From positions 4,256,001-4,320,000 of the forward strand of contig NZ_JBBOSU010000001.1 of the NCBI RefSeq assembly GCF_038005225.1: 64,000 bases of DNA. The letters run 5' to 3'. Below the pieces are notes generated by a model. That model did not search any database, was not told the origin of the DNA, and was given only the letters and a program-made list of their open reading frames with translations. Shown piece by piece: positions 55,367 to 64,000 of this stretch. A program made the position numbers and the translations under genes. Source of the DNA: Solibacillus sp. FSL K6-1523. Its GTDB lineage: Bacteria > Bacillota > Bacilli > Bacillales_A > Planococcaceae. Within the stretch, counting starts at the first letter, position 1. Every line of letters starts with the position of its first letter.

Positions 55367-55415
55367 TTTGACTATCTTTGACTTAAATATACAATAGACA
55401 AAAAACGAAATGCAA
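55367..55415 (-). promoter_or_regulatory. ctsR promoter with CtsR operator
   Basis: On the minus strand, TTGCAT (55410-55415), 18-base spacer and TATATT (55386-55391). Two direct heptads AGTCAAA (55367-55373 and 55377-55383) separated by three bases match the CtsR box (A/GGTCAAA-N3-A/GGTCAAA) and overlap the transcription start, consistent with autorepression. Confidence 0.92.
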
Positions 55416-55540
55416 ATTATAACCCTTGCTTACTTTACAAAAGGAATTTGCTGAAACAAGTTAATTTCTCTCTTTACTTATGGGGATTTCCTTGAAAATT
55501 TATACATTTATTATTCAATTCGAACGATATCTGTTCAAAA

Positions 55541-55580
55541 ACAACAAAACGGCGAAACCTGTTATAACAGATTTCACCGC
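55541..55580 (-). terminator. Terminator after the DUF4870-like gene
   Basis: Stem of 13 pairs with two G-U (CGGTGAAATCTGT/ACAGGTTTCGCCG, minus strand) followed by TTTTGTTGTTTTTG, 24 bases after the stop at 55604. Confidence 0.8.
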
Positions 55581-55582
55581 TC

Positions 55583-55607
55583 TTTAATGAATGCTGAATT
55601 AAGTTAA
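55583..55607 (+). repeat. Short fragment of the intergenic repeat
   Basis: GAATGCTGAATTAAGTTAAAT is nearly identical (19 of 21) to the reverse complement of the end of the copy at 57877-57962. Its 3' end overlaps the stop of the neighbouring gene. Confidence 0.4.
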
Positions 55608-55909
55608 ATCCAACGACCTACAATTGGGTAATTCCAGTCCGAGTCAGATAACGCTTTTAGAATACCGATAACTGGGGCAATCCAGAAAATCGCTAAGAAT
55701 ACTAATAAGAATGGTAGTCCAATTAGTATAAATGACAGTACTCCCGCAATCGCGATTAAAATACCGAATATCACTTGGAATAATAACGCTTGAATCGAAA
55801 GTCGTTTCACATCTTCTTCCGTACTTATTAAGAAAAATAGAATCGGTACTAAAAAGGGAGCAAAAAATGCACTCGCATGAATAATTACTTTTGACCATTT
55901 AGATTCCAT
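55604..55909 (-). CDS. DUF4870-family membrane protein
   Basis: A 101 aa membrane protein of unknown function with three hydrophobic segments (about 8-28, 42-62 and 66-85). The pattern SKWSKVIIHASAFFAPFLVPILFF...RLSIQALLFQVIFG matches DUF4870 proteins. The N-terminus precedes the first helix and the C-terminus ends WNYPIVGRWI. GAGGTTGA ahead of the ATG and a strong terminator support expression. Confidence 0.75.
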   Translation of the reverse strand: MESKWSKVIIHASAFFAPFLVPILFFLISTEEDVKRLSIQALLFQVIFGILIAIAGVLSFILIGLPFLLVFLAIFWIAPVIGILKALSDSDWNYPIVGRWI

Positions 55910-56063
55910 TTGTAATCAACCTCACTTTGTTTTTAAATTAATTAGCTTCGTTCAACATTCCGAAAAGCTATATAGCTTACACTCATTTATGTTCTACTTT
56001 ATTTACGTATGACATTCAAAAAAGATTCATAAATTTTAACTATGTCCCAGCAATATTTTGAGA

Positions 56064-56096
56064 TAAAAAAATCTCGACTATGTTCGTCGAGATTTT
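56064..56096 (-). terminator. Terminator after the small membrane protein gene
   Basis: Perfect stem AAAATCTCGAC/GTCGAGATTTT followed by TTTTTTT on the minus strand, 14 bases after the stop at 56110. Confidence 0.88.
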
Positions 56097-56109
56097 GGGT
56101 GTTACACCT

Positions 56110-56325
56110 TTAATAAGGACCGCGATCATCTGGATTATCCCCATCTTGGGGGAACAAGAAATACGAGATGACTGCTGTTAAAAGCGTCGCACCAATAACG
56201 ATGAATATTCGACTTTGGTCTGGCACTTCTTGATAATTATTAACTAACATAATATTTGAGGCAATCGCAACTCCAACAGATAATGGTAATACAAACTTTA
56301 AACGACCTTTATGAAACTTCATCAT
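56110..56325 (-). CDS. Small membrane protein of unknown function
   Basis: I do not recognise the family. It is 71 aa from the ATG at 56325 (MMKFHKGRLKFVLP) with AAAGGA upstream; the open frame extends seven codons further but lacks a ribosome-binding site. Two hydrophobic segments (about 12-30 and 42-60) flank a short polar loop, and the tail is acidic (FPQDGDNPDDRGPY). It has a strong terminator and so is probably a real gene. Confidence 0.65.
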   Translation of the reverse strand: MMKFHKGRLKFVLPLSVGVAIASNIMLVNNYQEVPDQSRIFIVIGATLLTAVISYFLFPQDGDNPDDRGPY

Positions 56326-56499
56326 ACAACGTCCTTTACTTGTCAATATAAGTTATGTTTTCACCCTATATTTTACAATGTTTAAATTTAAAATACAAAT
56401 GTCACTATTTTTCACAATATATAGTAAAAAGATACTGATTATTCAAATAAAATAGCGTATTATGTTTATAAGCGAGAAAATTATGAAACGAGGAAGACA

Positions 56500-57813
56500 A
56501 TGGTTAATTGGTTCTCTAAATCATCTAAAGCTTCAAATCAAACATTTTTTGATCCAGCGAAATATTCTAATGAAGTTTATTTAGACATTTCCAAGTATCC
56601 TGAATTAAACAAGCAGCTTCAATTATTAAAATTTACACGAGAAGATTTAGCAATTATTAAACAGCTTCAACCGTATGCACATGACCTTATTCCTGTCATG
56701 GTAGAACAATTTTATGGGGCGATTAGTTTAAGCACAGATTTAGTACAAATTATTAAAAATACCACACAGATTGAACGATTAAAAGTGACATTGCGTAAGC
56801 ACTTAGAAGATATATTTAATTGTCGTATTGATTCTGCTTACATTGAAGAACGAAAAATTATTGCGCACGTTCATGTAAGAATTGGTTTACAATCCAAATG
56901 GTATATCGCATCATTCCAATCATTGATGACGACATTTATTGACTTTATCCAAACGGTCAATATGCCTTCACAAGATATGGGACGTGCGATCAATGCCTTC
57001 TCCAAAATTATTAACTTTGAGCAACAACTCGTTATTGAAGCGTACGAGCTGGAAGAGCAGCGCATTCGAAATGAAGGGGAGCTTATTAAGCAAAAGTTAA
57101 TCGATCGTATTCAACGTACTGCAACGGAATTAAATAGTATCAGTGATGAAACAAATGCGTCCCTTCAAGAAATTGCAGGACAAACAGAAGACATCACATT
57201 CGCTACAAAAGAAGGGCTCAATTTAGTAGCAGAAACTGAGGATAAATCTACTGTTGGTACAACCCATCTTGCTACCCAAACGGCTTTGATTGCAACGGTA
57301 TTAGATGGCGTAGATATTTTAGAATCTTCCATGGTAAACTTGCGTCGTTCATCTCAAAAAATCTCTGAAATTGTTGGTCTCGTTACAGGAATTGCCGATC
57401 AAACAAACTTACTTGCTTTAAATGCCTCAATTGAAGCAGCAAGGGCTGGCGAGCACGGGAAAGGTTTTGCAGTTGTTGCGGAGGAAGTACGCAAACTAGC
57501 AGAGGAAACAAAAAATGCCGTGCAAAATGTTTCTCATCTCATTCAAGAAACCGAAGTAAATATTGAACAAATGTCTACTTCTGTTACGAGTGTGGATGAG
57601 CAAATAAAAATGAGTGTCGAAACACAAAAAAGTTTGGCTGACTCCTTCACTTCCATTACCGAAGCAGTATCAGGAATTAAATCAAAATACGAAGATACGA
57701 CAGAAGATATTCAATCGATTTCTACTGTTATAACTGGCTTAACGCAAACCGCTACACTTGTATCCACTTCATCGGATTCCTTGTTGCGCATTGTACATGA
57801 ATTACATGATTAA
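56500..57813 (+). CDS. hemAT: HemAT-like globin-coupled chemotaxis transducer
   Basis: Soluble heme-based oxygen sensor controlling aerotaxis through CheA/CheW. It is 437 aa: N-terminal globin-coupled sensor domain (about 25-190). The proximal heme His is likely H125 in AHVHVRIGL, aligned with B. subtilis H123; a second His at 123 flanks it. Y72 matches the distal Tyr of the family. The C-terminal methyl-accepting signalling domain contains the highly conserved [21 protein letters not shown] hairpin tip. No membrane helix. Chemotaxis partners are not in the window. Confidence 0.9.
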   Translation: MVNWFSKSSKASNQTFFDPAKYSNEVYLDISKYPELNKQLQLLKFTREDLAIIKQLQPYAHDLIPVMVEQFYGAISLSTDLVQIIKNTTQIERLKVTLRKHLEDIFNCRIDSAYIEERKIIAHVHVRIGLQSKWYIASFQSLMTTFIDFIQTVNMPSQDMGRAINAFSKIINFEQQLVIEAYELEEQRIRNEGELIKQKLIDRIQRTATELNSISDETNASLQEIAGQTEDITFATKEGLNLVAETEDKSTVGTTHLATQTALIATVLDGVDILESSMVNLRRSSQKISEIVGLVTGIADQTNLLALNASIEAARAGEHGKGFAVVAEEVRKLAEETKNAVQNVSHLIQETEVNIEQMSTSVTSVDEQIKMSVETQKSLADSFTSITEAVSGIKSKYEDTTEDIQSISTVITGLTQTATLVSTSSDSLLRIVHELHD

Positions 57814-57830
57814 AATAAGTTGCAAAAGCG

Positions 57831-57869
57831 AAAATCCACCACTTCATTTGAACGAAATGGTGGATTTTT
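57831..57869 (+). terminator. Terminator after hemAT
   Basis: Stem AAAATCCACCA/TGGTGGATTTT with inner CATTT/AAATG pairs, followed by TTTTTA, 17 bases after the stop. Confidence 0.88.
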
Positions 57870-57876
57870 ACGTATT

Positions 57877-57962
57877 TAATTTGATTCAGCATTCATCCTC
57901 AACTTCCTTAGTGAACTCGCTCGAAAAAGTCTGGACTAAAGTTAGCTGTGGCTTAATTGATA
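57877..57962 (-). repeat. Degenerate intergenic repeat, copy C (inverted)
   Basis: The reverse complement reads ATCAATTAAGCCACAGC, then GTCCAGACTTTTTCGAGCGAG and ends GAATGCTGAATCAAATTAAAT. It aligns with copies A and B with gaps. It abuts the stop of the thioesterase gene. Confidence 0.45.
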
Positions 57963-58451
57963 TTAGCCTCTTCTATTTTTGGATAATGCACGTTTTGCTT
58001 TCCGATGCTCTTGGCGAATCGGACCTGTATCAAATAAATGCCTTTCAAAATCCGTATTTGGCTCAACAGCGGGAACTTCTTTCGGTTTACCTTGTTCATC
58101 TATCGCAACCATCGTTACAAAAGATTCGGTCGTTAGTTTTTTAGAACCATTTTTAATATTTCGGGTAACAACGCGAACATACACTTCCATCGATGTACGT
58201 CCAGTACCTGTTACAATCGCCTCCAACTCAATCATATCCCCAGCATACGCAGCAGAAACAAAATCAACTGAGTCAAAAGAAGCCGTCACCACTTCCCCTT
58301 GCGCGTGTTTCATCGCTGTAATTGCCGCAATTTCATCGATATAAGCTAATACTTTCCCACCAAAAATAGAATTATGATGATTTGTATCAGGTGGCAACAC
58401 TAGTCGAGTTTGAATTGTGCGAGAAAAACTCATTGGTAATACAGTATTCAT
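57963..58451 (-). CDS. Hotdog-fold acyl-CoA thioesterase (YkhA-like)
   Basis: Hydrolyses acyl-CoA to free acid and CoA. It is 162 aa of the YciA/YkhA type: RLVLPPDTNHHNSIFGGKVLAYIDEIAAITAMKHA carries the catalytic Asn/Asp region (NSIFGG and D39), and SVDFVSAAYAGDMIELEAIVTGTGRTSMEV follows. It is a probable cytosolic hexamer with an unknown acyl preference. It stands alone on the minus strand. Confidence 0.85.
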   Translation of the reverse strand: MNTVLPMSFSRTIQTRLVLPPDTNHHNSIFGGKVLAYIDEIAAITAMKHAQGEVVTASFDSVDFVSAAYAGDMIELEAIVTGTGRTSMEVYVRVVTRNIKNGSKKLTTESFVTMVAIDEQGKPKEVPAVEPNTDFERHLFDTGPIRQEHRKAKRALSKNRRG

Positions 58452-58518
58452 TGTAAAACATCCTTCCTATTCACTTTTTCATGTTCGGATTTTCCTAGTC
58501 AAATAATCCTAATGGCAT

Positions 58519-59946
58519 TTAAAAGTTAAGTTTCATTGTAATGAATTTTAAATCTGTCATTTCTTCCACTGCATATTTAATTCCTTCTTTACCATAGCCA
58601 CTCATTTTCACGCCGCCATATGGCATGTTGTCTACACGGAAGGTTGGAATATCATTAATAATAACGGTACCTGCCTCCAATAATTCTGCCGCTTTCATGG
58701 CATCTGTTAGTACATTTGTATAAATAGCTGCATTTAGCCCTAACTGTGATGCATTGATCAACGCAATTGCTTCATCCAACGTTTCATAAGGGACAAGCGA
58801 AACAATCGGTGCAAATGTTTCCTCACATACAATTTTCATATGAGGCTGTACATTCGTCATAACTGTCGGGGTACATGTACGTGCTGTAAATTCCGCGCCC
58901 GTCTCCACAACTGCTCCCTCATTTTCCGCCTGTTCAATCCACTTTTTAATACGTACCACTTCATCAGGATGAATCATGGCACTTACATCTGTATTTTCGT
59001 GAAGCGGATCACCTACGACAAGCTTTTTCGTCTCTTCAACAAATAACTTCGTAAATTCCTCATAAATCGATTGTTGCACATAAATACGTTGCAAAGAAAT
59101 ACAAACTTGTCCAGCAAAACCAAATGCCCCACTTACACAGCGTTTTACTATTTTTTCAAGTGGTGTGGAAGGCTCTATAATTACCCCCGCATTCGAGCCA
59201 AGCTCTAGCGTCATTTTGCGTAAACCAACCTTTTCTTTCAGTTTTAAGCCGACTGTACCGCTCCCAGTAAACGTTACCTTTTTAACGAGAGGGTGCGTCA
59301 CTAATTGATCGCTTAATTCGCTTCCACTTCCTGTAACAATTTGTAACGCACCATCTGGTAATCCGGCTTCCTTAAAAATTTCAGCCATCACAATCGAGCT
59401 TAAAGGTGTTTGTGTAGCGGGTTTTAAAACGACCGTATTTCCTACTGCAAAGGCAGGACCTAATTTATGCGCGACTAAATTAAAGGGGAAATTAAATGGT
59501 GTAATTGCCGTAACGACACCTAAAGGGATGCGTTTAGTATAACCAATCCGATCCGTCACACCCGGGGCTGCATCCATTGGTATCGTCTCTCCCGTTAACT
59601 GCTTCGCGGCTTCAGCAGCAAACTGATACGTGGCAATTGTTCGTTCGATTTCTGATAAACCCGTGGAAATCGGTTTGGCAGCTTCCATTGCTAAAATTTC
59701 AGCCAATTCTTGTTTTCGTTCACGCATAATCGCAACAACTTTATATAAAATTTCAGCACGCTCATAGGCTGGAACATTTTTAAATGATTGAAATACATTG
59801 TGGGCCCCTTCAATCGCACGCCTTACATCTGCTGGTGTCGCTTTTGCCACTTTTGCAATGATTTCTCCTGTATAAGGCGCGGTTAAGGAATAGTGTTCTT
59901 TTGTCTGTTCCCAAGCGCCATTAATCCATAATTTCGTTTCTTTCAT
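58519..59946 (-). CDS. NAD(P)-dependent aldehyde dehydrogenase
   Basis: Oxidises an aldehyde to its acid. It is 475 aa from the ATG at 59946 (MKETKLWINGAWEQT), with AAAGGAG upstream; the open frame extends 23 codons upstream without similarity. It has the cofactor loop TPFNFPFNLVAHKLGPAFAVGNTVVLKPA, the catalytic Glu in LELGSNAG and catalytic Cys in FAGQVCISLQR. The short ISLQR after the Cys resembles the lactaldehyde/GAPN-like subgroup, so the substrate is uncertain. Confidence 0.85.
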   Translation of the reverse strand: MKETKLWINGAWEQTKEHYSLTAPYTGEIIAKVAKATPADVRRAIEGAHNVFQSFKNVPAYERAEILYKVVAIMRERKQELAEILAMEAAKPISTGLSEIERTIATYQFAAEAAKQLTGETIPMDAAPGVTDRIGYTKRIPLGVVTAITPFNFPFNLVAHKLGPAFAVGNTVVLKPATQTPLSSIVMAEIFKEAGLPDGALQIVTGSGSELSDQLVTHPLVKKVTFTGSGTVGLKLKEKVGLRKMTLELGSNAGVIIEPSTPLEKIVKRCVSGAFGFAGQVCISLQRIYVQQSIYEEFTKLFVEETKKLVVGDPLHENTDVSAMIHPDEVVRIKKWIEQAENEGAVVETGAEFTARTCTPTVMTNVQPHMKIVCEETFAPIVSLVPYETLDEAIALINASQLGLNAAIYTNVLTDAMKAAELLEAGTVIINDIPTFRVDNMPYGGVKMSGYGKEGIKYAVEEMTDLKFITMKLNF

Positions 59947-60007
59947 TTCAATCGCTCCTTTATAATTTCTTTCAGCGGTTTCATTCCATTCATCGTTTAT
60001 GTAAAAT

Positions 60008-60023
60008 TGTTTCACGTGAAAAC
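60008..60023. other. parS-like ParB-binding site
   Basis: The plus strand reads TGTTTCACGTGAAAAC. The first 14 bases match the Bacillus parS consensus TGTTNCACGTGAAACA, with the palindromic core intact; only the last two differ. It lies upstream of an aldehyde dehydrogenase in a region expected near the replication origin, where parS sites cluster. Confidence 0.6.
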
Positions 60024-60144
60024 GGAATTATCAGATTTGTTATTGATCTCATAAGATGGTTATATCCCCTTCTTTTTGCATTGTCTCACGCTCTTAAAAA
60101 TATTATACGCTTATTTTTCTGGAGTGAGTGGCGTTTCTTAACAT

Positions 60145-60187
60145 TAAAAAAGCACGAAAAAGTATTAGTTGCTACTTTTCCGTGCTT
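60145..60187 (-). terminator. Terminator after the DUF779 gene
   Basis: Stem AAGCACG-AAAAGTA pairing with TACTTTT-CGTGCTT (one mismatch) and a TTTTTT tail on the minus strand, just after the stop at 60192. Confidence 0.85.
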
Positions 60188-60191
60188 ACTA

Positions 60192-60548
60192 TTAACTTTT
60201 TAGTTGTTCTAGTTCTGCTGTATTAAATGCCCGAGAGCGTGATAAAAAGCGTTTCCCTTCGACTCCTTCAAGAGAAAACATGCCCCCACGTCCATCCACA
60301 ACATCAATAATAATTTGCGTATGCTTCCAATAATCATATTGATTTTTGTGCATATAAAATGGACTCTCACCAATATAGCCTAATAGAACATCCTGATTGC
60401 CGATAATTAACTCACCATCTGGGTAACACATTGGTGAGGAGCCATCACAGCAACCACCGGATTGATGGAACATAACTGGACCGTGACGCGCTTTCAACTT
60501 ATCAATTAACGCCAATGCTGCATCGGTTGCGACAACACGTTCAACCAA
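60192..60548 (-). CDS. DUF779-family protein linked to aldehyde dehydrogenase
   Basis: Small cytosolic protein usually encoded beside aldehyde dehydrogenases; the exact function is unknown. It is 118 aa: VMFHQSGGCCDGSSPMCYPDGELIIG has the conserved Cys-rich motif, possibly metal binding. It begins 16 bases after the upstream aldehyde dehydrogenase stop, so the two form an operon ending in a terminator. Confidence 0.85.
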   Translation of the reverse strand: MVERVVATDAALALIDKLKARHGPVMFHQSGGCCDGSSPMCYPDGELIIGNQDVLLGYIGESPFYMHKNQYDYWKHTQIIIDVVDGRGGMFSLEGVEGKRFLSRSRAFNTAELEQLKS

Positions 60549-60564
60549 TTTTAACCCTCCTCTC

Positions 60565-62109
60565 TTAGAAGAAGCCTAAGCGGTTTTCATCATAGCTTAC
60601 TAGTAAGTTTTTCGTTTGTTGGTAATGACTTAGCATCATTTTGTGATTTTCACGTCCAACACCCGACATTTTATAGCCGCCAAATGCTGCATGCGCAGGA
60701 TATGCATGATAACAGTTTGTCCATACGCGTCCTGCTTGAATTCCACGACCGAAGCGATACGCTGTATTCATATCACGCGTCCAAACACCTGAGCCTAAGC
60801 CATATAAAGTATCGTTCGCAATTTCTAACGCTTCTTCCTTCGTTTTAAATGTCGTTACCGCTACAACAGGGCCGAAGATTTCCTCTTGGAAAATACGCAT
60901 TTTATTATGACCTTTAAATACAGTTGGCTTAATGTAATAGCCTTCTGCATAATCACCACCAAGATCATTTTTATCACCACCGATTAAGCACTCTGCACCT
61001 TCTTCTTTACCAATTTGTAAATAAGATTGGATTTTTTCCATTTGCTCAGATGAAGCTTGAGCACCCATCATTGTGTTTGGATCCAGTGGGTTACCAGTTT
61101 GAATCGCTTCAACACGCTTTAAAACGCGTTCCATAAATTTATCATAAATCGACTCTTGAATAAGTGCACGAGAAGGGCATGTACATACTTCTCCCTGATT
61201 TAGTGCAAATAATACAAAGCCTTCTACTGCCTTATCTAAAAATGCATCGTCTGCATCCATAATGTCTTCAAAGAATATATTCGGGGATTTCCCACCAAGC
61301 TCTAATGTTGCAGGAATTAAATTTTGTGATGCGTATTGCATAATTAAGCGTCCCGTCGTTGTTTCACCAGTAAAAGCAATTTTACCGATACGCGGGCTTG
61401 ATGCTAATGGCTTTCCTGCTTCTAAGCCAAAACCATTTACAATATTTAATACACCTGGAGGTAATAAATCTCCAACTAACTCAGCTAATACTAAAATAGA
61501 AGCCGGTGTTTGCTCAGCCGGTTTCAGAACAACGCAGTTTCCAGCAGCAAGTGCCGGTGCTAGTTTCCATACCGCCATTAGCAATGGGAAGTTCCAAGGA
61601 ATAATTTGACCAACTACCCCAATTGGTTCGTGGAAATGATAGGCAACTGTATTTTCATCGATTTGGCTAATTGAACCTTCTTGCGCTCTTAATACTCCAG
61701 CAAAATAACGGAAATGGTCAATCGCAAGTGGCAAATCTGCATTTAATGTTTCACGTACTGCTTTACCATTGTCCCAAGTTTCTGCAACGGCTAACATTTC
61801 TAAGTTTTCTTCGATACGATCCGCAATTTTTAATAAAATATTGCTTCGCTCAGTAGCTGACGTTGCTCCCCAAGCATCCTTTGCTGCATGAGCTGCATCT
61901 AAAGCTAATTCAATATCCGCTTCTGTTGAACGAGCAACTTTTGTGAATACTTTACCTGTTACTGGTGTTACGTTGTCAAAATACTCCCCATTTGTTGGTG
62001 CAACCCATTCCCCATTAATAAAGTTGTCATAACTTTCCTTAAAGTGTACCAGTGCACCTTCCGTATTTGGATTTGCATAAACGTTTGAAATTACATTAAC
62101 CTCTGTCAT
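60565..62109 (-). CDS. Aldehyde dehydrogenase (acetaldehyde dehydrogenase type)
   Basis: Oxidises acetaldehyde or similar short aldehydes with NAD(P). It is 514 aa from the ATG at 62109 (MTEVNVISN), with AAAGGGGAG upstream. The sequence has [33 protein letters not shown], the Glu in LELGGKSPN and the catalytic Cys in [16 protein letters not shown] (the AldB/AcoD-like form). The C-terminus ends [16 protein letters not shown] as in that subgroup. It is cotranscribed with the DUF779 gene. Confidence 0.9.
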   Translation of the reverse strand: MTEVNVISNVYANPNTEGALVHFKESYDNFINGEWVAPTNGEYFDNVTPVTGKVFTKVARSTEADIELALDAAHAAKDAWGATSATERSNILLKIADRIEENLEMLAVAETWDNGKAVRETLNADLPLAIDHFRYFAGVLRAQEGSISQIDENTVAYHFHEPIGVVGQIIPWNFPLLMAVWKLAPALAAGNCVVLKPAEQTPASILVLAELVGDLLPPGVLNIVNGFGLEAGKPLASSPRIGKIAFTGETTTGRLIMQYASQNLIPATLELGGKSPNIFFEDIMDADDAFLDKAVEGFVLFALNQGEVCTCPSRALIQESIYDKFMERVLKRVEAIQTGNPLDPNTMMGAQASSEQMEKIQSYLQIGKEEGAECLIGGDKNDLGGDYAEGYYIKPTVFKGHNKMRIFQEEIFGPVVAVTTFKTKEEALEIANDTLYGLGSGVWTRDMNTAYRFGRGIQAGRVWTNCYHAYPAHAAFGGYKMSGVGRENHKMMLSHYQQTKNLLVSYDENRLGFF

Positions 62110-62529
62110 TGAAAATTCTCCCCTTTGCAATCATATTTTGAGCAATACCTTCTGAATTATATATAGAGTGTCATTCACTTTAAAAAGAGGACTCTATGAA
62201 AAAGGTATCTTCAATTACTATATTGTCAGAAAACTAGAAAGATTTCAATTTTTAACTTCACTTTTTCAAAAAATGTTTTTTCTCAACTTTTATCTCCGTT
62301 CGGCAGGAAATCCCTACCTTAATGAGGAATGAAGGAAATGCACAATCCACCTTGCTCAATCGGCGTTCAAACACACGATGAAACAACTAAAGTTTTGCTA
62401 ATATCTTCATTCAAAATTTAGATACAATTACGTTAAAGTGGGGATGATTAACTTGTGCAAAACATAAACGAGGCGAATTTATACGTTATGTATTGTATAC
62501 TGAATATATTCTAATAGTAGGTGAAAATT
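62110..62529. other. Intergenic region between divergent aldehyde dehydrogenase and rluF
   Basis: About 420 bases. Near 62156-62165 a TATAAT on the minus strand (with TATATATAATTC) probably serves the dehydrogenase. Imperfect dyad arms ATAGAGT and ACTCTAT flank it at about 62162-62200 and may be an operator. A TATACT at 62496-62501 may serve rluF. The middle (62280-62400) has no ORF or recognisable element. Confidence 0.45.
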
Positions 62530-63234
62530 ATGCGAATCAATAAATTTTTAGCAGAAACAGGCATCGTGTCTCGTCGCGGTGCAGATAAATGGATTGAAGA
62601 AGGACGGATCACAATTAATGGCAAACTTGCAACAATCGGTAGTCAAATTGCAGACGGCGATGATGTTCGCGTAGACGGGAAACCGGTTAAAAAAGAGGAG
62701 CAACTCGTTTATATTGTGCTGAACAAACCCGTCGGCATAACGAGTACAACGGAAAAACATATCCAAGGAAATGTTGTCGATTTTGTAAATCATCCATTGC
62801 GTGTTTTCCATATCGGCCGTTTGGATAAAGATTCAGAGGGATTATTATTACTTACGAATGATGGGGATGTCGTCAACGAAATTCTCCGTGCAGAAAATCA
62901 TCATGAAAAAGAATATGTTGTCCAAGTGGATCAGCCTATTTCAGAAGACTTCCTCCACGGAATGCGTTCAGGTGTTGAAATTTTAGATACAAAAACACTG
63001 CCATGTCGTGTAGAAAAAATCTCGTCAAATGTTTTCAAAATTATTTTAGAGCAAGGGTTAAACCGTCAAATCCGACGTATGTGTTCTGCGCTTGGCTATT
63101 CTGTCAAACGACTACAACGAATACGTATTATGAACATTCAGATTGGCAATTTAAAAGTTGGACAATGGCGCGATTTAACGGATAAAGAAAGAATTGAACT
63201 ATTTAAACTATTAAACTATACACCAAGACAATAG
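62530..63234 (+). CDS. rluF: 23S rRNA pseudouridine synthase RluF-like (RsuA family)
   Basis: Isomerises a uridine in 23S rRNA (position 2604 in E. coli). It is 234 aa from the ATG at 62530 (MRINKFLAETGIVSRRGADK). It has an N-terminal S4 domain, then the catalytic domain with HIGRLDKDSEGLLLLTNDGD containing the nucleophilic Asp. LNRQIRRMCSALGYSVKRLQR is the conserved C-terminal motif. RluF versus RsuA assignment rests on the RRMC motif and length and is less certain than the family. Confidence 0.85.
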   Translation: MRINKFLAETGIVSRRGADKWIEEGRITINGKLATIGSQIADGDDVRVDGKPVKKEEQLVYIVLNKPVGITSTTEKHIQGNVVDFVNHPLRVFHIGRLDKDSEGLLLLTNDGDVVNEILRAENHHEKEYVVQVDQPISEDFLHGMRSGVEILDTKTLPCRVEKISSNVFKIILEQGLNRQIRRMCSALGYSVKRLQRIRIMNIQIGNLKVGQWRDLTDKERIELFKLLNYTPRQ

Positions 63235-63288
63235 GGAGATAACTATTCCCGGTAGACGAAAGTAGTTTTACTGTTTGGAGGAAACGCG

Positions 63289-64000
63289 ATGCTATCACTT
63301 CAACCAACGGAACATTTAACAGGGATTCAAATTAGTGGGGATTATTGGGATATAGAAGAGCTCATTCAAGCAATTTATGAAATTATTGGGGATGAAAAGC
63401 GCTATTATCATTTTCAAGGCTCCCGCAATCGTTTGTTGGGTCTGTGCTTAAAATTACGTCAAGCTTCAAAAGGGACAAAGACTATTCAAGAAATCCCTAA
63501 TGGCATTCATAAAGGCATTATGAAAAATAGGAAAACGCTTTACCTTGAAAAGAATATTTATTTTGCAGTTGAAATTTTTCTACCAGAATTACTATTTGCC
63601 GCACTTTCATTCAATGACTTTATCGATTTATATAAAGAAACGATTGATGATTCTGAATGGAATGACACGGTAACAACGATTCGAAAGTTTCAAGCACAGG
63701 TCGCACGTTGTATTGAGGTATTTATGACAGAGGAACATTATGTAGTATTTTTGACAACATTGCACACGAAGTCCCCGCTGTTTCATCAATATGCAACACA
63801 GTATGTTGATGTGCTGAACCTAGAATATTTGGCGCTTTCAAAAGACCAACGTAAAGAGCTTCTTGCAGCTTTTGCACTGCGCCTATTAACAGAAGATAAT
63901 ACGTATGTAACGCTCAAACAGCAACTTCTTGAAGTTACTGCTATTACAAAGCAAGCATTACATGAAGTTCCGCTCAACCTTCACTATCCAGATGAAGAGA
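63289..64000 (+). CDS. Unknown protein, partial at right edge (possibly DUF6904)
   Basis: An open frame from the ATG at 63289 (MLSLQPTEHLTGIQISGDYWDIEEL) that stays open to the window end, 237 codons so far, so the C-terminus is missing. TTTGGAGG lies upstream at good spacing. It looks cytosolic and helical, without membrane segments; the N-terminal pattern TGIQISGDYWDIEELIQAIYEI resembles proteins I recall as DUF6904, though this is weak. It follows rluF and has no known partner here. Confidence 0.75.
   Translation, partial: MLSLQPTEHLTGIQISGDYWDIEELIQAIYEIIGDEKRYYHFQGSRNRLLGLCLKLRQASKGTKTIQEIPNGIHKGIMKNRKTLYLEKNIYFAVEIFLPELLFAALSFNDFIDLYKETIDDSEWNDTVTTIRKFQAQVARCIEVFMTEEHYVVFLTTLHTKSPLFHQYATQYVDVLNLEYLALSKDQRKELLAAFALRLLTEDNTYVTLKQQLLEVTAITKQALHEVPLNLHYPDEE

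Noticed and set aside
57758-58144. Plus-strand open frame running from the end of hemAT into the thioesterase
   Set aside because: It crosses a strong terminator and overlaps two real genes; no ribosome-binding site.
62340-62400. Possible repeated GC-richer patch in the rluF upstream gap
   Set aside because: No second copy is visible in the window and no dyad was convincing, so it is left undescribed.

Overview
The window is an AT-rich, low-GC Gram-positive core-chromosome segment from near the replication origin. Gene order and proteins (type Z zinc S14, TTG-started rpoB and rpoC, SigH, CtsR-McsA-McsB-ClpC, a Cys T-box, an L10 leader) place it in Bacillales. Protein wording and the rpsL sequence suggest Planococcaceae, in the Solibacillus/Lysinibacillus neighbourhood. 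That genus-level statement is inference from memory of the families and was not checked by a search.

Layout, left to right; most genes are on the minus strand, so transcription runs right to left. 1-320: non-coding, structured segment and a GC-rich block next to the adk stop. 321-11690: S10-spc ribosomal protein operon (rpsJ to adk) with secY, from one strong promoter at 11658-11686. 11847-21770: accessory block with an NhaC/YuiF-type transporter, a complete Bce-type module (response regulator, intramembrane-sensing kinase, ABC ATPase, BceB-like permease), a LysR regulator, malate synthase G and a small membrane protein. 21834-26729: tuf, fusA, rpsG, rpsL and a frameshifted L7Ae-like gene (str operon). 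26791-34478: rpoC and rpoB. 34498-39154: RsmC-like methyltransferase, rplL, rplJ with L10 leader, rplA, rplK, nusG, secE, rpmG. 39233-48225: sigH, rae1, rlmB, mrnC, cysS, cysE (behind a T-box), gltX, ispF, ispD, yacL. 48530-49177: a plus-strand acetate transporter sits where disA normally lies. 49257-55415: radA and the clpC-mcsB-mcsA-ctsR heat-shock operon with a CtsR operator. 55541-64000: small membrane proteins, a HemAT-type oxygen sensor, an acyl-CoA thioesterase, two aldehyde dehydrogenases with a DUF779 partner, RluF, and a partial gene at the right edge.

Functionally the window is the translation/transcription core plus stress proteolysis. The accessory genes have a C2/acetate theme: acetate uptake, malate synthase, aldehyde dehydrogenases and an acyl-CoA thioesterase. 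This would suit an organism living on amino and organic acids.

The most notable observations are: ribosomal protein S12 carrying Arg and Ala at the two classical streptomycin positions; a one-base frameshift in the L7Ae-like gene; a parS-like site; the missing disA; a degenerate intergenic repeat family; and a possible group II intron end after adk. I found no clearly new multi-gene system.
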